Source of the DNA: Sinomonas mesophila | GTDB lineage: Bacteria > Actinomycetota > Actinomycetes > Actinomycetales > Micrococcaceae | Direction of reading: 5' to 3' | DNA length: 64,000 nt | NCBI RefSeq assembly: GCF_001999765.1 | Contig: NZ_KV908328.1 | Span: forward strand, 84,780 to 148,779 | Part shown: piece by piece, positions 31,587 to 40,688 of the stretch | Position numbering within the stretch: the stretch's first letter is position 1 | Layout: every line of letters starts with the position of its first letter | The notes under the pieces: generated by a model | The model's database searches: none | Seen by the model: only the letters and a program-made list of their open reading frames with translations | What the model was told of the DNA's origin: nothing | Position numbers and translations under genes: made by a program

Positions 31587-31646
31587 CGTTTCTGGTACGC
31601 ACGACGCCGGGTGCCCGGCCCGCGCGGGCCGGGCACCCGGCGTCGT
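31587..31646. repeat. Dispersed repeat copy plus 46-bp perfect palindrome
   Basis: Positions 31601-31646 form a perfect palindrome of 46 bp (23-bp arms, centre GCCCGC/GCGGGC). Directly before it, CGTTTCTGGTACGCACGACG (31587-31606) is nearly the same as the repeat at 46003-46022. The element lies between the convergent IclR and hsp20 genes. It could act as a two-way terminator, though no T-run follows, or be a REP-like extragenic element. Confidence 0.8.
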
Positions 31647-31689
31647 ACCCGGATTGCCCTGAGGGCGACGAGATACGTACCCGAGTTGG

Positions 31690-32112
31690 TCAGCCGCGCT
31701 TGACCTGGATCTTGGACGACGGCGGCGGGGACGGCTGGGCGGGGACGGGCACGCGGACCTCGAGGACGCCGTCCTTGTAGGTCGCGGTGACGTCGTCCGC
31801 CGTCGCGCCCTCGGGCAGCGGGACCGTGCGGGAGAACGAGCCGTACCGGAACTCACTGCGGTACGAGTGTTTGTCCTTCTGTTCCGCCCTCTCCTCCCGG
31901 TACGCCCTGATGTGCAGCCCGTCGTCCGTGATGCTCACGTCGACGTCCTTCTCGGGGTCGATGCCCGGGAGCTCGGCCCTGACCACGAGGGCGTCGCCCT
32001 CCTGAACCTCCTCGACCTTGATGGCAGCGCTGGACGCATCCCCTTCGAAGAGCCGCTCGATCAGCTCGAACGGCGTGCGGCGGCTGTCAAACCACTTGGT
32101 CAACTCTGACAT
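31690..32112 (-). CDS. Hsp20/alpha-crystallin small heat-shock protein
   Basis: A 140-residue chaperone. The alpha-crystallin domain spans about residues 35-125, with ALVVRAELPGIDPEKDVDV, the YRSEFRYGSFSRTVPLPEG block and the closing YKDGVLEVRVP. A C-terminal IQV after the Pro/Ser-rich tail is the usual I-x-I/V anchor for oligomer assembly. It holds unfolding proteins in a refoldable state. An AAGGGGAAGG ribosome site precedes the ATG. I see no HAIR or CIRCE element upstream. It converges with the IclR gene. Confidence 0.95.
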   Translation of the reverse strand: MSELTKWFDSRRTPFELIERLFEGDASSAAIKVEEVQEGDALVVRAELPGIDPEKDVDVSITDDGLHIRAYREERAEQKDKHSYRSEFRYGSFSRTVPLPEGATADDVTATYKDGVLEVRVPVPAQPSPPPSSKIQVKRG

Positions 32113-32197
32113 CGCCTTCCCCTTTCCCTGCGAGACACCTTGGAGCGGGCCGCCCCTTTAAGGATCGGACGCCCGTGGCGCAGGGGAAACCCCTCTC

Positions 32198-35080
32198 TCA
32201 GCCCGTGTTGCGCAGGCCGGCGGCGACGCCGTTGATCGTGATGAGCAGGGCACGCTGAAGCCTCTCGGCGGTCTCCGAATCGGCCGCCTGGCCCCCCGCG
32301 CCCTCCTCGCTGGTGCGCTCCTGACGCATGCTGTTCTCGCGAATCCTTCGCAGCAGCTCGACCTGCAGGTAGCTGATCGGATCGAGGTACTGGTCCCGGA
32401 TCTCGAGCGTTCGCTTGAGCGTCGGCGTCGCATCGAGGAGCTCGGACTCCCCCGTGAGCCACTCGACCTCGGCCACGGTCAGCTCGTACTCCGCCCGGAT
32501 GGCCTCGAAGACGTGGTGCAGCGGGGGCGGCACGAGGGTCGAGACGTAGTGCGAGGCGATCTCGAGGTCCGTCTTCGCGAGGGTCATCTCGACGTTGGAG
32601 ATGACCGAGCGGAAGAAGTGCCAGCGCTCGGCGATCTCGCGGAGCTCGGCCTCCTTGCCCGCAGCCCGGGCGGCCCTGAGGCCCGAGCCGACGCCGAACC
32701 AGCCGGGCACGATCTGCCGCGACTGGGTCCAGCCGAAGACCCACGGGATCGCGCGCAGGCCCTCGAGGCCCGCGCCCGAGTCGGGACGCTTGGACGGGCG
32801 CGAGCCGATGTTCAGCTGGCCGAGCTGCTCGACCGGCGTCGAGGCCAGGAAGTAGGCGGGCAGGTCGGGGTCCTCGATGAGGCTCCGGTACCGCGCGAAC
32901 GCCGCATCCGAGATGAGGTCCATGACCCCGGAGTAGCGCTCCCGCTCGTCCACGGTCGTGCGGGGCGCGACGTGCAGGGCCGACGCGCGCATGACGGCGG
33001 CGAGCGAGAGCTCGAGGTTCTCCCGCGCGAGCTCGGGCAGCGAGTACTTGTCGCTGATCACCTCGCCCTGCTCGGTGAACTTGATCTCGCCCTCGAGGAC
33101 GCCGTTGGGCTGGGCCAGGATCGCCTCGTAGGTCGGGCCGCCGCCGCGGCCCACCGATCCGCCGCGGCCGTGGAAGAGGCGCAGGCGCACGCCGTGCCGG
33201 GCGGCGACGTCGCGCAGCCTGCGCTGGGTCTTGTGGATCTCCCATTGGCTCGTGAGCACGCCGGACTCCTTGTTCGAGTCCGAATAGCCGAGCATGACCT
33301 CCTGCACGTCCCCGCGCAGGCGCACGATCTCGCGGTAGGCCGGTTCCGAGAGCAGCTGGTCAATGATCTCCGCGGAGGCGCGCAGCTCCTCGACCGTCTC
33401 GAGCAGCGGCGCGAAGCCCACGTGCGCGTACGGCGCCTCGCCGTAGAGCCGCACGAGCCCGGCCTCGCGGGCCAGGAGCGCGGGGGCCAGGACGTCGTCC
33501 GCGCCGCGGGTCATGGAGACGATGTAGGTCTCGATGACGTCCGGGCCGTAGACGCGGCGGGCCTGGCGGATGACGCGCATCGTCTCGTACACCCGGCCCG
33601 CGTGGCCGGGCAGCTCGACGGGGTGGCCCGAGAGCGGGCGGCGCGAGCCGAGCTCCTGCGCGAGGATCCGGCGTCGCTCGGCGCGCGGCAGCTCGGTGTA
33701 CGGGCGGGACAGCTCGGCGAGGGGGTCGAGCAGGAGGCCCACGGCCTCGTGGTGGTAGTCGGCGTGCTCGCGGATGTCGAGCGTCGCGAGGTGCAGCCCG
33801 AACGAGGAGAGCACGCGGCGCGTCGTGGCGAGCACGCCGTCGGCCGCGAGCGGGGCGTGGGCGCGCAGCGAGTGCTCGAGCACTGCGAGGTCCGCGCCGA
33901 GCTGGTCGGCGTTGACGTAGTCCCGCCCGGGCTCGTGCGGCGTCCCGGCGGCCACGCGGCGGCCCGTGTTGAGCAGCTTGGCCTTGATGCACGTGAGCTT
34001 GAGCCGGTAGGGCTCCTGCGCGTTGAGCGCGAGGATCCGCTTGTCGAGACCCGGCAGCTTCTCGAGGTCCACGCGGATCGACTCCTCAAGCGCGGGCTCG
34101 ACGCCGGCCAGCGCCGTCGAGTTCGAGAGCGTGCTGATGAGCTCGTCCACGAGGCCGACGGCGATGCGCACCGCCGCCTGGTTCTGCAGCGCGAGGATCT
34201 CGCCCGTGACCTCGGGGGTGACGTTGGGGTTGCCGTCCCGGTCGCCGCCGATCCACGAGCCGAAGCGCAGCGGCGCCCGGTCCTCGGGGAGGGACACGCC
34301 ATGCTCGGCGAGCAGTCCCGAGAGCTCGTCGAGGACGTGCGGCATGGCGTCGGTGAGGATCTCGCCGAGGTAGTAGACGGCGTTGCGGGCCTCGTCGAGC
34401 GGACTCGGGCGGACCTGGCGCAGCTCGTCGGTCTGCCACATCTGGTCGATCAGCTCGGCGAGGTGGCGGTCCTGGCGGCGGCGCAGCGCCGTTCCTTCGG
34501 TGGACGGCACGGCGAGGGTCCGGGAGATCGCGCGCAGCTTGTCGAGTACGGACCGGCGCGAGGCCTCAGTGGGGTGGGCGGTGAACACGGGCCGGACGTC
34601 GAGCCTGTCGACCGCCTGCTGGAGTCCCTCGGGCCCGACCTGCTCGGCAATGTCCCGGACCGCGGAGGCGAGCCAGCCGGCGTCCTCCGCCCGGCCTCCG
34701 AGCTCGCGCACGCGGTGCAGCTGCTCCGCCGCGTTCGCCAGGTGGAAGTAGAACGCGAAGGCGCGCACGAGCTCGGTCGCCTCGTCGAGCGGCAGGGAGG
34801 CGAGCAGCTCGCGGACCTGCTGCGCGACGTCGGCCGCGTTCCACGGCCCCAGCGCGCCCGCGCCGCCCCGGGCCGCCTCCTTCGACTCCTTGGTCAGGAG
34901 GCGGACCTCCTCGACGAGGCGCAGGAGCTCGGGGCCGTGCTGGCGCACGAGCGACTCGCCCAGGAGGGTCGAGACGCGGCGGACGTCGGCCCTGAGTTCT
35001 GCCGCGGGCGCCGCGGCGGGGGCGGCGTCCCCGGCGCGGGCTTCCGCTGCGGCTTCCGGGGCATCGGCGGGCGCAGGCAT
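32198..35080 (-). CDS. ppc: Phosphoenolpyruvate carboxylase
   Basis: A 960-residue enzyme that carboxylates PEP to oxaloacetate, refilling the citrate cycle. Catalytic blocks are present: [15 protein letters not shown] with the active-site His, [24 protein letters not shown], and the C-terminal NG ([13 protein letters not shown]). The first 30 residues are an Ala/Pro-rich extension typical of high-GC relatives. Downstream, 85 bp separate it from hsp20; no clear terminator is seen there. Confidence 0.97.
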   Translation of the reverse strand: MPAPADAPEAAAEARAGDAAPAAAPAAELRADVRRVSTLLGESLVRQHGPELLRLVEEVRLLTKESKEAARGGAGALGPWNAADVAQQVRELLASLPLDEATELVRAFAFYFHLANAAEQLHRVRELGGRAEDAGWLASAVRDIAEQVGPEGLQQAVDRLDVRPVFTAHPTEASRRSVLDKLRAISRTLAVPSTEGTALRRRQDRHLAELIDQMWQTDELRQVRPSPLDEARNAVYYLGEILTDAMPHVLDELSGLLAEHGVSLPEDRAPLRFGSWIGGDRDGNPNVTPEVTGEILALQNQAAVRIAVGLVDELISTLSNSTALAGVEPALEESIRVDLEKLPGLDKRILALNAQEPYRLKLTCIKAKLLNTGRRVAAGTPHEPGRDYVNADQLGADLAVLEHSLRAHAPLAADGVLATTRRVLSSFGLHLATLDIREHADYHHEAVGLLLDPLAELSRPYTELPRAERRRILAQELGSRRPLSGHPVELPGHAGRVYETMRVIRQARRVYGPDVIETYIVSMTRGADDVLAPALLAREAGLVRLYGEAPYAHVGFAPLLETVEELRASAEIIDQLLSEPAYREIVRLRGDVQEVMLGYSDSNKESGVLTSQWEIHKTQRRLRDVAARHGVRLRLFHGRGGSVGRGGGPTYEAILAQPNGVLEGEIKFTEQGEVISDKYSLPELARENLELSLAAVMRASALHVAPRTTVDERERYSGVMDLISDAAFARYRSLIEDPDLPAYFLASTPVEQLGQLNIGSRPSKRPDSGAGLEGLRAIPWVFGWTQSRQIVPGWFGVGSGLRAARAAGKEAELREIAERWHFFRSVISNVEMTLAKTDLEIASHYVSTLVPPPLHHVFEAIRAEYELTVAEVEWLTGESELLDATPTLKRTLEIRDQYLDPISYLQVELLRRIRENSMRQERTSEEGAGGQAADSETAERLQRALLITINGVAAGLRNTG

Positions 35081-35237
35081 GGGCGACTCCAGCGGGTGAG
35101 GGGCTCGTATGCGGCGCTGGATACTGTGAGCCAGACTACTAGTTTCCAGCGAACGAGGATACCGGAGCCCCTCCCGCCCCCGCCCCGGGCGTCCGCATGC
35201 TGGCTGCCCGATTCCCCTTCACCGGTACCCTAGATGG

Positions 35238-36197
35238 GTGATGGCATCCCCCCTCCCCGTGCGCGACGGCGTCAACGCGACGCGCCTGCGCCTGCCCGAG
35301 CACGGCTGGGAGACGGCGCTGGACTACATGCTGCACCGCTGGGGGCACATCGACCCCGAGGGGATCCTCGCGAGGTTCGACGGCGGGGAGATCGTCGCCG
35401 CCGACGGCTCGCCGCTGCACCGCGGCACGCCTCTGGCCGAGCACACCTTCATCTGGTACTACCGCACGCTCCCCGAAGAGGAGCGGCTGCCGGTCGAGCT
35501 CGCCATCCTGCACCGGGACGAGCACGTGCTCGTCGTGGATAAGCCGCACTTCCTGCCCACGACCCCGGGCGGGACGTACATCCAGGAGTCCGCGCTCGTG
35601 CGGCTGCGCAACGCCCTGGACCTGCCGGACCTGATCCCCATGCACCGCCTCGACCGCATGACCGCCGGGGTGCTGCTGTTCTCGGTCAACCCGGCCACGC
35701 GCGGGAAGTACCAGGTCCTCTTCGAGCGGCGCGCGGTCGTCAAGGAGTACGAGTGCGTCTCCGCCGTGCCGCGTCATCCTCTGGGTGGTGCGCACGACGG
35801 CGCGGGCTTCTCCCAGCGGTTCTCCGCGCCCGTCGTCGTGCGCAACCGCATGGAGAAGCGGCGCGACTACCTGCTCGCCTCGGTCGTGGACGGCGAGCCG
35901 AACGCCGAGACGCGCGTGAGCCTCGAGCGCGTGGGCGGGCCGGCGGAGGCGCCGCGGGCGCTGTTCCGGCTCGAGCCGCACACGGGCAAGACGCACCAGC
36001 TGCGCGTGCACATGGCCGGGCTCGGGGCGGGGATCATGCACGACCCGTTCTATCCAGTGCTCCTGGACAAGGCCCCCGACGACTACGCGCGCCCGCTCCA
36101 GCTCCTCGCCCGCGGGATCCGGTACCGCGACCCGCTCACAAGGGCCGAGACCGAGTTCCGCAGCCGGCTCGGGCTCCAGGAAGCCCCGCCGGTCTGA
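35238..36197 (+). CDS. RluA-family RNA pseudouridine synthase
   Basis: A 319-residue enzyme isomerising uridine in rRNA or tRNA. The catalytic Asp is in MHRLDRMTAGVLLF; HTGKTHQLRVHMAGLG is the conserved C-terminal block. There is no separate S4 domain, although residues 15-80 resemble the short N-terminal part of RluA-type TruC/RluC relatives; the exact target base is unknown. GTG 35238 is immediately followed by ATG 35241; a TACCCT box at 35226-35231 lies 6 nt before the GTG, so the mRNA is probably leaderless. Its stop lies at the very edge of a 21-bp repeat array. Confidence 0.92.
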   Translation: MMASPLPVRDGVNATRLRLPEHGWETALDYMLHRWGHIDPEGILARFDGGEIVAADGSPLHRGTPLAEHTFIWYYRTLPEEERLPVELAILHRDEHVLVVDKPHFLPTTPGGTYIQESALVRLRNALDLPDLIPMHRLDRMTAGVLLFSVNPATRGKYQVLFERRAVVKEYECVSAVPRHPLGGAHDGAGFSQRFSAPVVVRNRMEKRRDYLLASVVDGEPNAETRVSLERVGGPAEAPRALFRLEPHTGKTHQLRVHMAGLGAGIMHDPFYPVLLDKAPDDYARPLQLLARGIRYRDPLTRAETEFRSRLGLQEAPPV

Positions 36198-36271
36198 CCC
36201 CGCGGTGCCTGCGATGCGGGGTCACCTCCCTGCGATGCGGGGTCACCTCCCGACCACCGGGGTCACCGTGG
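36196..36271 (+). repeat. 21-bp tandem repeat array, locus A
   Basis: Two exact 21-bp units (36210-36230 and 36231-36251, core GCGATGCGGGGTCACCTCCC) are flanked by a partial unit before (36196-36209) and a variant closing unit that ends GGGGTCACCGTGG (36252-36271). The array fills the gap between the pseudouridine synthase stop and the macro-domain gene. The same unit occurs at 39647-39730 and, reversed, inside a gene at 40917-41040. Confidence 0.95.
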
Positions 36272-36285
36272 CGCACACTGGTTCC

Positions 36286-36804
36286 ATGCGCATCGAGATC
36301 GTCGAAGGTGACATCACCACGCGGGCCGTGGACGCGATCGTGAACGCGGCCAACTCCTCGCTCCTGGGCGGCGGCGGCGTGGATGGCGCCATCCATCGGG
36401 CCGCAGGCCCCGAGCTGCTCGAGGCATGCCGGGAGCTGCGCCGCGCCGAGCTGCCGGACGGGCTTCCCGTGGGCGCCGCCGTCGCGACACCGGGCTTCCG
36501 GCTCCCGGCCCGCTGGGTCATCCACACGGTCGGCCCCAACTGGCACGTCGGCGAGCGCGATCCCGAGCTCCTCGCCTCGTGCTTCGCCGAGAGCCTGCGG
36601 GTCGCGCGGGAGCTCGGCGCGGCGTCCGTCGCGTTCCCCGCGATCTCGGCCGGGATCTACGGCTGGGACCGCCGGACCGTCGCGGAGACCGCCGTCGGGA
36701 CGGTCCACTCCGCCGAGCCGGGCAGCCTCGAGCTCGTCGAGTTCGTCCTCTTCGGCGCCGAGATGGCCGCTGAGTTCCGCACCGCCCTCAACGAGCTCGG
36801 CTGA
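36286..36804 (+). CDS. Macro-domain ADP-ribose hydrolase (O-acetyl-ADP-ribose deacetylase type)
   Basis: A 172-residue single macro domain of the MacroD/YmdB type. It hydrolyses O-acetyl-ADP-ribose and can remove mono-ADP-ribose from proteins (known for the family). Visible signatures are IVEGDITTRAVDAIVNAANS, LLGGGGVDGAIHRAAGPEL, WVIHTVGP and FPAISAGIYGW. ATG 36286 has no clear ribosome site; a weak CACACT box lies 6 nt upstream. The 21-bp repeat array sits directly upstream and stays open in the same frame, but it is not needed for the fold. The downstream DedA gene begins 8 bp after the stop. Confidence 0.94.
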   Translation: MRIEIVEGDITTRAVDAIVNAANSSLLGGGGVDGAIHRAAGPELLEACRELRRAELPDGLPVGAAVATPGFRLPARWVIHTVGPNWHVGERDPELLASCFAESLRVARELGAASVAFPAISAGIYGWDRRTVAETAVGTVHSAEPGSLELVEFVLFGAEMAAEFRTALNELG

Positions 36805-36812
36805 CCGCGGCC

Positions 36813-37442
36813 ATGGGACCCGACGTCGCCGCCGACCTCACGGGCCCCTGGCTGTTCGCATGGCTCCTGCCGATCATCGTCCTCGACGGCTTCCTCCCGC
36901 CCGTGCCCTCGGAGATCGCGCTGATCACAGCTGGGACCATCGCGGCCGAGGGCCGGGCCAACCCCATCCTGCTCGTGGCCGTCGCCGCCGTGGGCTCGTG
37001 GCTCTCCGACCTCGGCGTCTACCTCGTGTTCCGGCGGCGGCTCACCGGCCTGCTCGACCGCACGGGCTGGGGCCGCCGCACGCACCGGACGATCCACGAC
37101 GCCGTCGAGCGCTTCGGCAAGTCCTCGACCTACGGCGCGATCATCGGGGCCAGATTCCTCCCCGGCGGGCGGCTCGCCACGAGCGCGACGGCGGGGATCG
37201 CCGAGGTCTCCCCGCGCGGCTTCGCGGCGAGCACCGCCGTCGGCGGGGTCCTGTGGGCGGCGTGGCACGTGGGGCTGGGCTTCGTCACGGGCCATGCGAC
37301 GGGCCTTCCGTTCTGGGCGAGCGGCGCGATCGGGGCGGGGATCGGCCTCACGGTCGGCCTGTGCATCGCGGCCGTCGCGGCCGCGCGGCACCGGCGGCGC
37401 CGGGACAGCGGGCGGCCCCTCGGCAGCGAGGCCGCCGAGTAG
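36813..37442 (+). CDS. DedA-family membrane protein
   Basis: A 209-residue protein with the DedA core: VLDGFLPPVPSEIALITAG, an amphipathic segment, then GARFLPGGRLATSATAG and a long Gly/Ala-rich final helix with a basic C-terminus (RHRRRRD). It is the second DedA homologue in the window and only distantly like the first. It starts 8 bp after the macro-domain gene and is probably co-transcribed. The family maintains membrane lipid distribution; a specific role is unknown. Confidence 0.9.
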   Translation: MGPDVAADLTGPWLFAWLLPIIVLDGFLPPVPSEIALITAGTIAAEGRANPILLVAVAAVGSWLSDLGVYLVFRRRLTGLLDRTGWGRRTHRTIHDAVERFGKSSTYGAIIGARFLPGGRLATSATAGIAEVSPRGFAASTAVGGVLWAAWHVGLGFVTGHATGLPFWASGAIGAGIGLTVGLCIAAVAAARHRRRRDSGRPLGSEAAE

Positions 37443-37449
37443 CGCCGCC

Positions 37450-37755
37450 CTACACCGGCACCCACGCCCCGCGGCGCCGGCGCAGGACCTGGAGCCGCCC
37501 GGTCGTCGCGACGTCCTCGACGGCGTCCTGCATGACGAGGGCGGCGGCGCGCGCCGCGGCGAGCTCGTCGCCGTCGTTCGCGGCCTCGACGAGGTACCGC
37601 ACGGTGATCTGGGGGACGCCTTTGACGACGTCGAGCCGGTCCCCCTCCACGAGGTGCAGCGACCCGACAGCCTCCTTCGCCGCCTCCATGACCCGCTCTG
37701 GGGCGTTCCCGGGGCGAAGGCCGGTGATCTGCAGGACGGCGCGGTAGCTCGGCAT
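37450..37755 (-). CDS. Small conserved-looking cytoplasmic protein, unknown function
   Basis: A 101-residue protein starting MPSYRAVLQITGLRPG. It has a regular strand-helix pattern (ERVMEAAKEAV, RLDVVKGVPQITVRYLVEA, LAAARAAALVMQDAVEDVA) and a basic C-terminal strand (GRLQVLRRRRGAWVPV), consistent with a compact alpha/beta domain. No family is recognised. Codon use matches its neighbours, which supports it being real. It is divergent from the LysE gene with only 22 bp between the starts, so their promoters overlap. Confidence 0.7.
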   Translation of the reverse strand: MPSYRAVLQITGLRPGNAPERVMEAAKEAVGSLHLVEGDRLDVVKGVPQITVRYLVEAANDGDELAAARAAALVMQDAVEDVATTGRLQVLRRRRGAWVPV

Positions 37756-37777
37756 GGGCCCACCGTATCCTTGGACG

Positions 37778-38425
37778 GTGACCCTGACGGACTCCCTCCT
37801 TGGCTTCGCTGCGATCGCGGCACTCATCACGATCATCCCGGGGACTGACACGGCTCTCGTGCTCCGGTACACGATCAGCCAGGGCCGCCGCCACGCCTAC
37901 ACCGCCGCGCTCGGCATGATCACCGGCGCGTTCGTCTGGGGCGCGGCGGCAGCGACGGGCGTCTCGGCCCTCCTGACGGTCTCGACCGTCGCCTACGACA
38001 TCCTGCGCCTCGCCGGCGCCGCGTACATGGTGTGGCTCGGCGTGGGGCTGTGGCGCGCCTCGTTCGCGGGGGACGACGCCGACCTGCCGCCCGGGGTGCT
38101 CCCTCACCACAGCTTCGAGCCGCTGCGGCGGACGTGGGCCAAGGGCTTCGTCTCGAACCTGCTCAACCCGAAGTACGGGATGTTCTGCATCGCCGTGATC
38201 CCGCAGTTCCTCGTCCCGGACGTCCCGCCCGTGCTCATGGGCCTGGCGCTCACGGCTGTCAGCAACCTCGAGGCCATCGTGTGGTTCGCCGCGATCGTGA
38301 CCGCCGCGCAGTTCTTCTCCAAGTGGCTCAACGGGGCGCAGTTCCGGCGGTGGATCGACCGGGTCACCGGGACCGTCCTAGGGGCCTTCGGCGTCGCCGC
38401 CGTGCTCGAGCCGCGGCACGCATAG
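37778..38425 (+). CDS. LysE/RhtB-family exporter
   Basis: A 215-residue six-helix membrane protein of the LysE translocator family, which exports amino acids or related metabolites. Family marks are IIPGTDTALVLRYTISQGRRHAY near the N-terminus, LAGAAYMVWLG in the middle and GFVSNLLNPKYGMFCIAVIP. GTG 37778 is chosen because a TATCCT box (37766-37771) lies 6 nt before it, giving a leaderless mRNA. The substrate is unknown. Confidence 0.9.
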   Translation: MTLTDSLLGFAAIAALITIIPGTDTALVLRYTISQGRRHAYTAALGMITGAFVWGAAAATGVSALLTVSTVAYDILRLAGAAYMVWLGVGLWRASFAGDDADLPPGVLPHHSFEPLRRTWAKGFVSNLLNPKYGMFCIAVIPQFLVPDVPPVLMGLALTAVSNLEAIVWFAAIVTAAQFFSKWLNGAQFRRWIDRVTGTVLGAFGVAAVLEPRHA

Positions 38426-38469
38426 GCGGCCCGGGAACAGATCGGCCGGTCGGCGGGTTGGGGACCCTT

Positions 38470-38787
38470 GTGACGACTTCCCAGGACCTCGCCCCAGCCC
38501 CGAGCCAGACCGCCGCCACCCCCTCTGGTGCCTCTGGTGCCCACGCGCCGTCGAGCGCAACGAGCCCGGCCGTCCCCACTGTGCACGAGCGAGCGCTCGT
38601 GACCTGGCTCGCGATCTTCCCGCTCGTGGCGCTCGGACTGTGGGCCTTGGGGCCGCTCATGGAGGGCTGGCACCCGGTGCTGCGCGCCCTGGGGCTCACG
38701 CTGGTCGTGGTGCCGCTCGCCGTGTACGTCGTCGTCCCCAGGCTCATGGGGGCCTACCTCGGGCTGCGGGCCCGGTCGCGGAAGTAA
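38470..38787 (+). CDS. Small two-helix membrane protein, unknown function
   Basis: A 105-residue protein. The first 40 residues are Ala/Ser/Thr/Pro-rich and probably disordered in the cytoplasm. Two membrane helices follow (LVTWLAIFPLVALGLWALG and LGLTLVVVPLAVYVVVPRLM), and the protein ends in a short basic tail. Many actinobacteria have proteins of this shape, but I cannot name a family. GTG 38470 is the likely start. It lies 44 bp after the LysE gene in the same direction. Confidence 0.7.
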   Translation: MTTSQDLAPAPSQTAATPSGASGAHAPSSATSPAVPTVHERALVTWLAIFPLVALGLWALGPLMEGWHPVLRALGLTLVVVPLAVYVVVPRLMGAYLGLRARSRK

Positions 38788-38834
38788 CCCTCAGGGTCTG
38801 GGAATTCCCCCGGCCGGCGTGGCATTGTCGGTGC

Positions 38835-39641
38835 ATGACCGAGGATTCTCAGCTCGAACGCTGGCAGCGCTTCCGCGACAACCGCAACAACGCCCTCGCC
38901 GAGGAACACGGCTGGCTCTCGCTCACGTCCCTCCAATGGCTCACGCCCGAGCCCTCCCCGATGGAGTTCGTCCCGGGACTGTGGCACACGGACGAGTCCA
39001 CGGGGCTTGAGACCGCCGTGCTCACGGCCCGTGCCGATGAAGGCCTCGTCTTCGTCGAGGAGGGCGACCCCGTGGATGGGACGTTCGCCGCGCACCTGGA
39101 CAACGAGGAGTCCCTCAACTGGGTGCGGTACGGCACGATCGTCGTCGAGCTCGTGATGCGCGGCGGCTCCTACGCGATCCGCACGCGCGACTCCCAGTCG
39201 CCCACGCTCACCGAGTTCCGCGGCGTGCCGGTCTACGACTACGCCCCCGAGTGGGTCATCGAGGCCCGCTGGGAGCCGTATCCGGAACCGCGCAAGGTGC
39301 CGATCTCGACGGCGAACCCGCTGGTCGACGGCGTGCACACCTCGGCCGGGGAGGTCGTGTTCCACCGGCACGGGCACGAGTACCGGCTCCAGGCCGAGCA
39401 GGGACGGCTCAAGGACCTGACGATCACGTTCCACGACGAGACGAACGGCCAGGGCACGGACGACTGGCGCAAGGTCACGACCGCCGCACCCCGGCCGGAC
39501 GGGACGGTGATCGTGGACTTCAACCGCGCCATCAACTACCCGAGCGCGTTCACGCCCTTCGGCACGTGCCCCATGCCGGTCAAGGGGAACTCTCTGGACC
39601 TCGCCGTCGAGGCGGGGGAGAAACTCCCGAACGCGGGGTAG
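38835..39641 (+). CDS. DUF1684 family protein
   Basis: A 268-residue cytoplasmic protein with DUF1684 features: the opening WQRFRDNRNNALAEEHGWLSLTSLQWL, a central FRGVPVYDYAPEWVIEARW and the closing VDFNRAINYPSAFTPFGTCPMP. The family is widespread and uncharacterised; FNRAxNPxCAF-like blocks suggest a small-molecule or metal site. Its last codons (PNAG and the stop) lie in a degenerate unit of the 21-bp repeat array that follows, so the repeat has shaped the C-terminus. Confidence 0.88.
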   Translation: MTEDSQLERWQRFRDNRNNALAEEHGWLSLTSLQWLTPEPSPMEFVPGLWHTDESTGLETAVLTARADEGLVFVEEGDPVDGTFAAHLDNEESLNWVRYGTIVVELVMRGGSYAIRTRDSQSPTLTEFRGVPVYDYAPEWVIEARWEPYPEPRKVPISTANPLVDGVHTSAGEVVFHRHGHEYRLQAEQGRLKDLTITFHDETNGQGTDDWRKVTTAAPRPDGTVIVDFNRAINYPSAFTPFGTCPMPVKGNSLDLAVEAGEKLPNAG

Positions 39642-39730
39642 GGCCCTGCAACCCGGGGTCACCTCCCTGTGACGCGGGGTCACCTCCCTGTGACGCGGGG
39701 TCACCTCCCTGCGACGCGGGGTCACCGTGG
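39627..39730. repeat. 21-bp tandem repeat array, locus B
   Basis: Four 21-bp units occupy 39647-39667, 39668-39688, 39689-39709 and 39710-39730, with core ACGCGGGGTCACCTCCC; the second and third are identical. The last ends GGGGTCACCGTGG, exactly as at locus A. A degenerate unit (39627-39646) precedes them inside the DUF1684 gene. The SDR gene on the other strand ends within the last unit. Confidence 0.95.
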
Positions 39731-40498
39731 GGCCATGCGGATCGCGCCGTCGAGCCGGATCGTCTCACCATTGAGCATCGCGTTGTCCACGATGTGGGCG
39801 ACGAGGCCCGCATACTCCTCAGGCCGGCCGAGGCGGGACGGATGCGGGATCTGCTTGCCCAGGGACTCCTGCGCCTCGGCGGGCAGGCCGGCCATCATGG
39901 GCGTGGCGAAGATGCCCGGGGCGATGGTCACGACGCGGATGAGGTGCCGCGCGAGCTCGCGCGCGAGCGGGAGCGTCATCGCGTGCACACCGCCCTTCGA
40001 CGCCGCGTAAGCCGGCTGGCCGATCTGCCCGTCGAACGCCGCGACCGAGGCCGTGTTCACGATGACCCCGCGCTCCGGCCCGCCCAGCTCCGTCTCGACT
40101 GGGTCGGTGGCGGCGATGGCCTCGGCCGCGAGCCGGACGACGTTGAACGTGCCGAGGAGGTTGACCCGGATGACGCGCTCGAACTGCTCGAGCGCGAGCA
40201 CGCCCTCGCGCCCGAGGACCTTGCCCGGCGTCGCGATCCCCGCGCAGTTCACGACGACGCGCAGCGGCCCGAGCTGACTCGCGCGCGCGACGGCGGCACG
40301 CACCTGCTCCTCGTCCGTCACGTCGGCGGGGGCGAACGCCGCCCGCTCGCCGAGCTCGGCGGCCAGCTCGGCCCCAGCACTTCCCGGGAGGTCGGCAATC
40401 ACGACCGCCGCCCCGCCTGCATGCAGGCGCCGCACCGTCGCCGCCCCCAGCCCCGAGGCGCCGCCCGTGACGAGCGCCGTCGTTCCCTGAAGCTCCAT
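39722..40498 (-). CDS. Short-chain dehydrogenase (3-hydroxyacyl-CoA dehydrogenase type)
   Basis: A 258-residue SDR. The NAD-binding motif is [11 protein letters not shown], followed by VVNCAGIA; the catalytic triad is Ser in [10 protein letters not shown] and YxxxK in [12 protein letters not shown]. The [12 protein letters not shown] and [10 protein letters not shown] blocks are characteristic of the HSD10/type-2 3-hydroxyacyl-CoA dehydrogenase group, so a role in fatty-acid or branched-chain acyl-CoA oxidation is likely. Its stop codon (39722-39724) is supplied by the 21-bp repeat array. An 18-bp palindrome upstream suggests control by a TetR-type repressor. Confidence 0.92.
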   Translation of the reverse strand: MELQGTTALVTGGASGLGAATVRRLHAGGAAVVIADLPGSAGAELAAELGERAAFAPADVTDEEQVRAAVARASQLGPLRVVVNCAGIATPGKVLGREGVLALEQFERVIRVNLLGTFNVVRLAAEAIAATDPVETELGGPERGVIVNTASVAAFDGQIGQPAYAASKGGVHAMTLPLARELARHLIRVVTIAPGIFATPMMAGLPAEAQESLGKQIPHPSRLGRPEEYAGLVAHIVDNAMLNGETIRLDGAIRMAPR

Positions 40499-40510
40499 CG
40501 CTCCCCCTTG

Positions 40511-40528
40511 AGTTAATCATCGCTAACT
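40511..40528. promoter_or_regulatory. TetR-like operator palindrome upstream of the SDR gene
   Basis: AGTTAATCATCGCTAACT is an inverted repeat with 7 of 9 half-site positions paired and arms AGTTA/TAACT. It lies 12 bp upstream of the SDR start, where a repressor would block transcription. The regulator is not encoded nearby. AT content here is well above the surroundings. Confidence 0.5.
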
Positions 40529-40688
40529 GGGGCCATCCTAGCCAGCCGCGTGAGGTCCGTCACGAGGACGGCAGAAGCGAGCGCGGGCGAAGCTGCACAC
40601 GTCACGCCGGAAACAGGTCCGATTCACCCTCAGGCGCACCTGAGTTATGCAGTTTCACACGCGATCGAGGCCATCTAGGCTGACGGGC

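Noticed and set aside
32513-35233. Long open frame opposite ppc
   Set aside because: Same composition effect; ppc is certain and the antisense product shows no fold.
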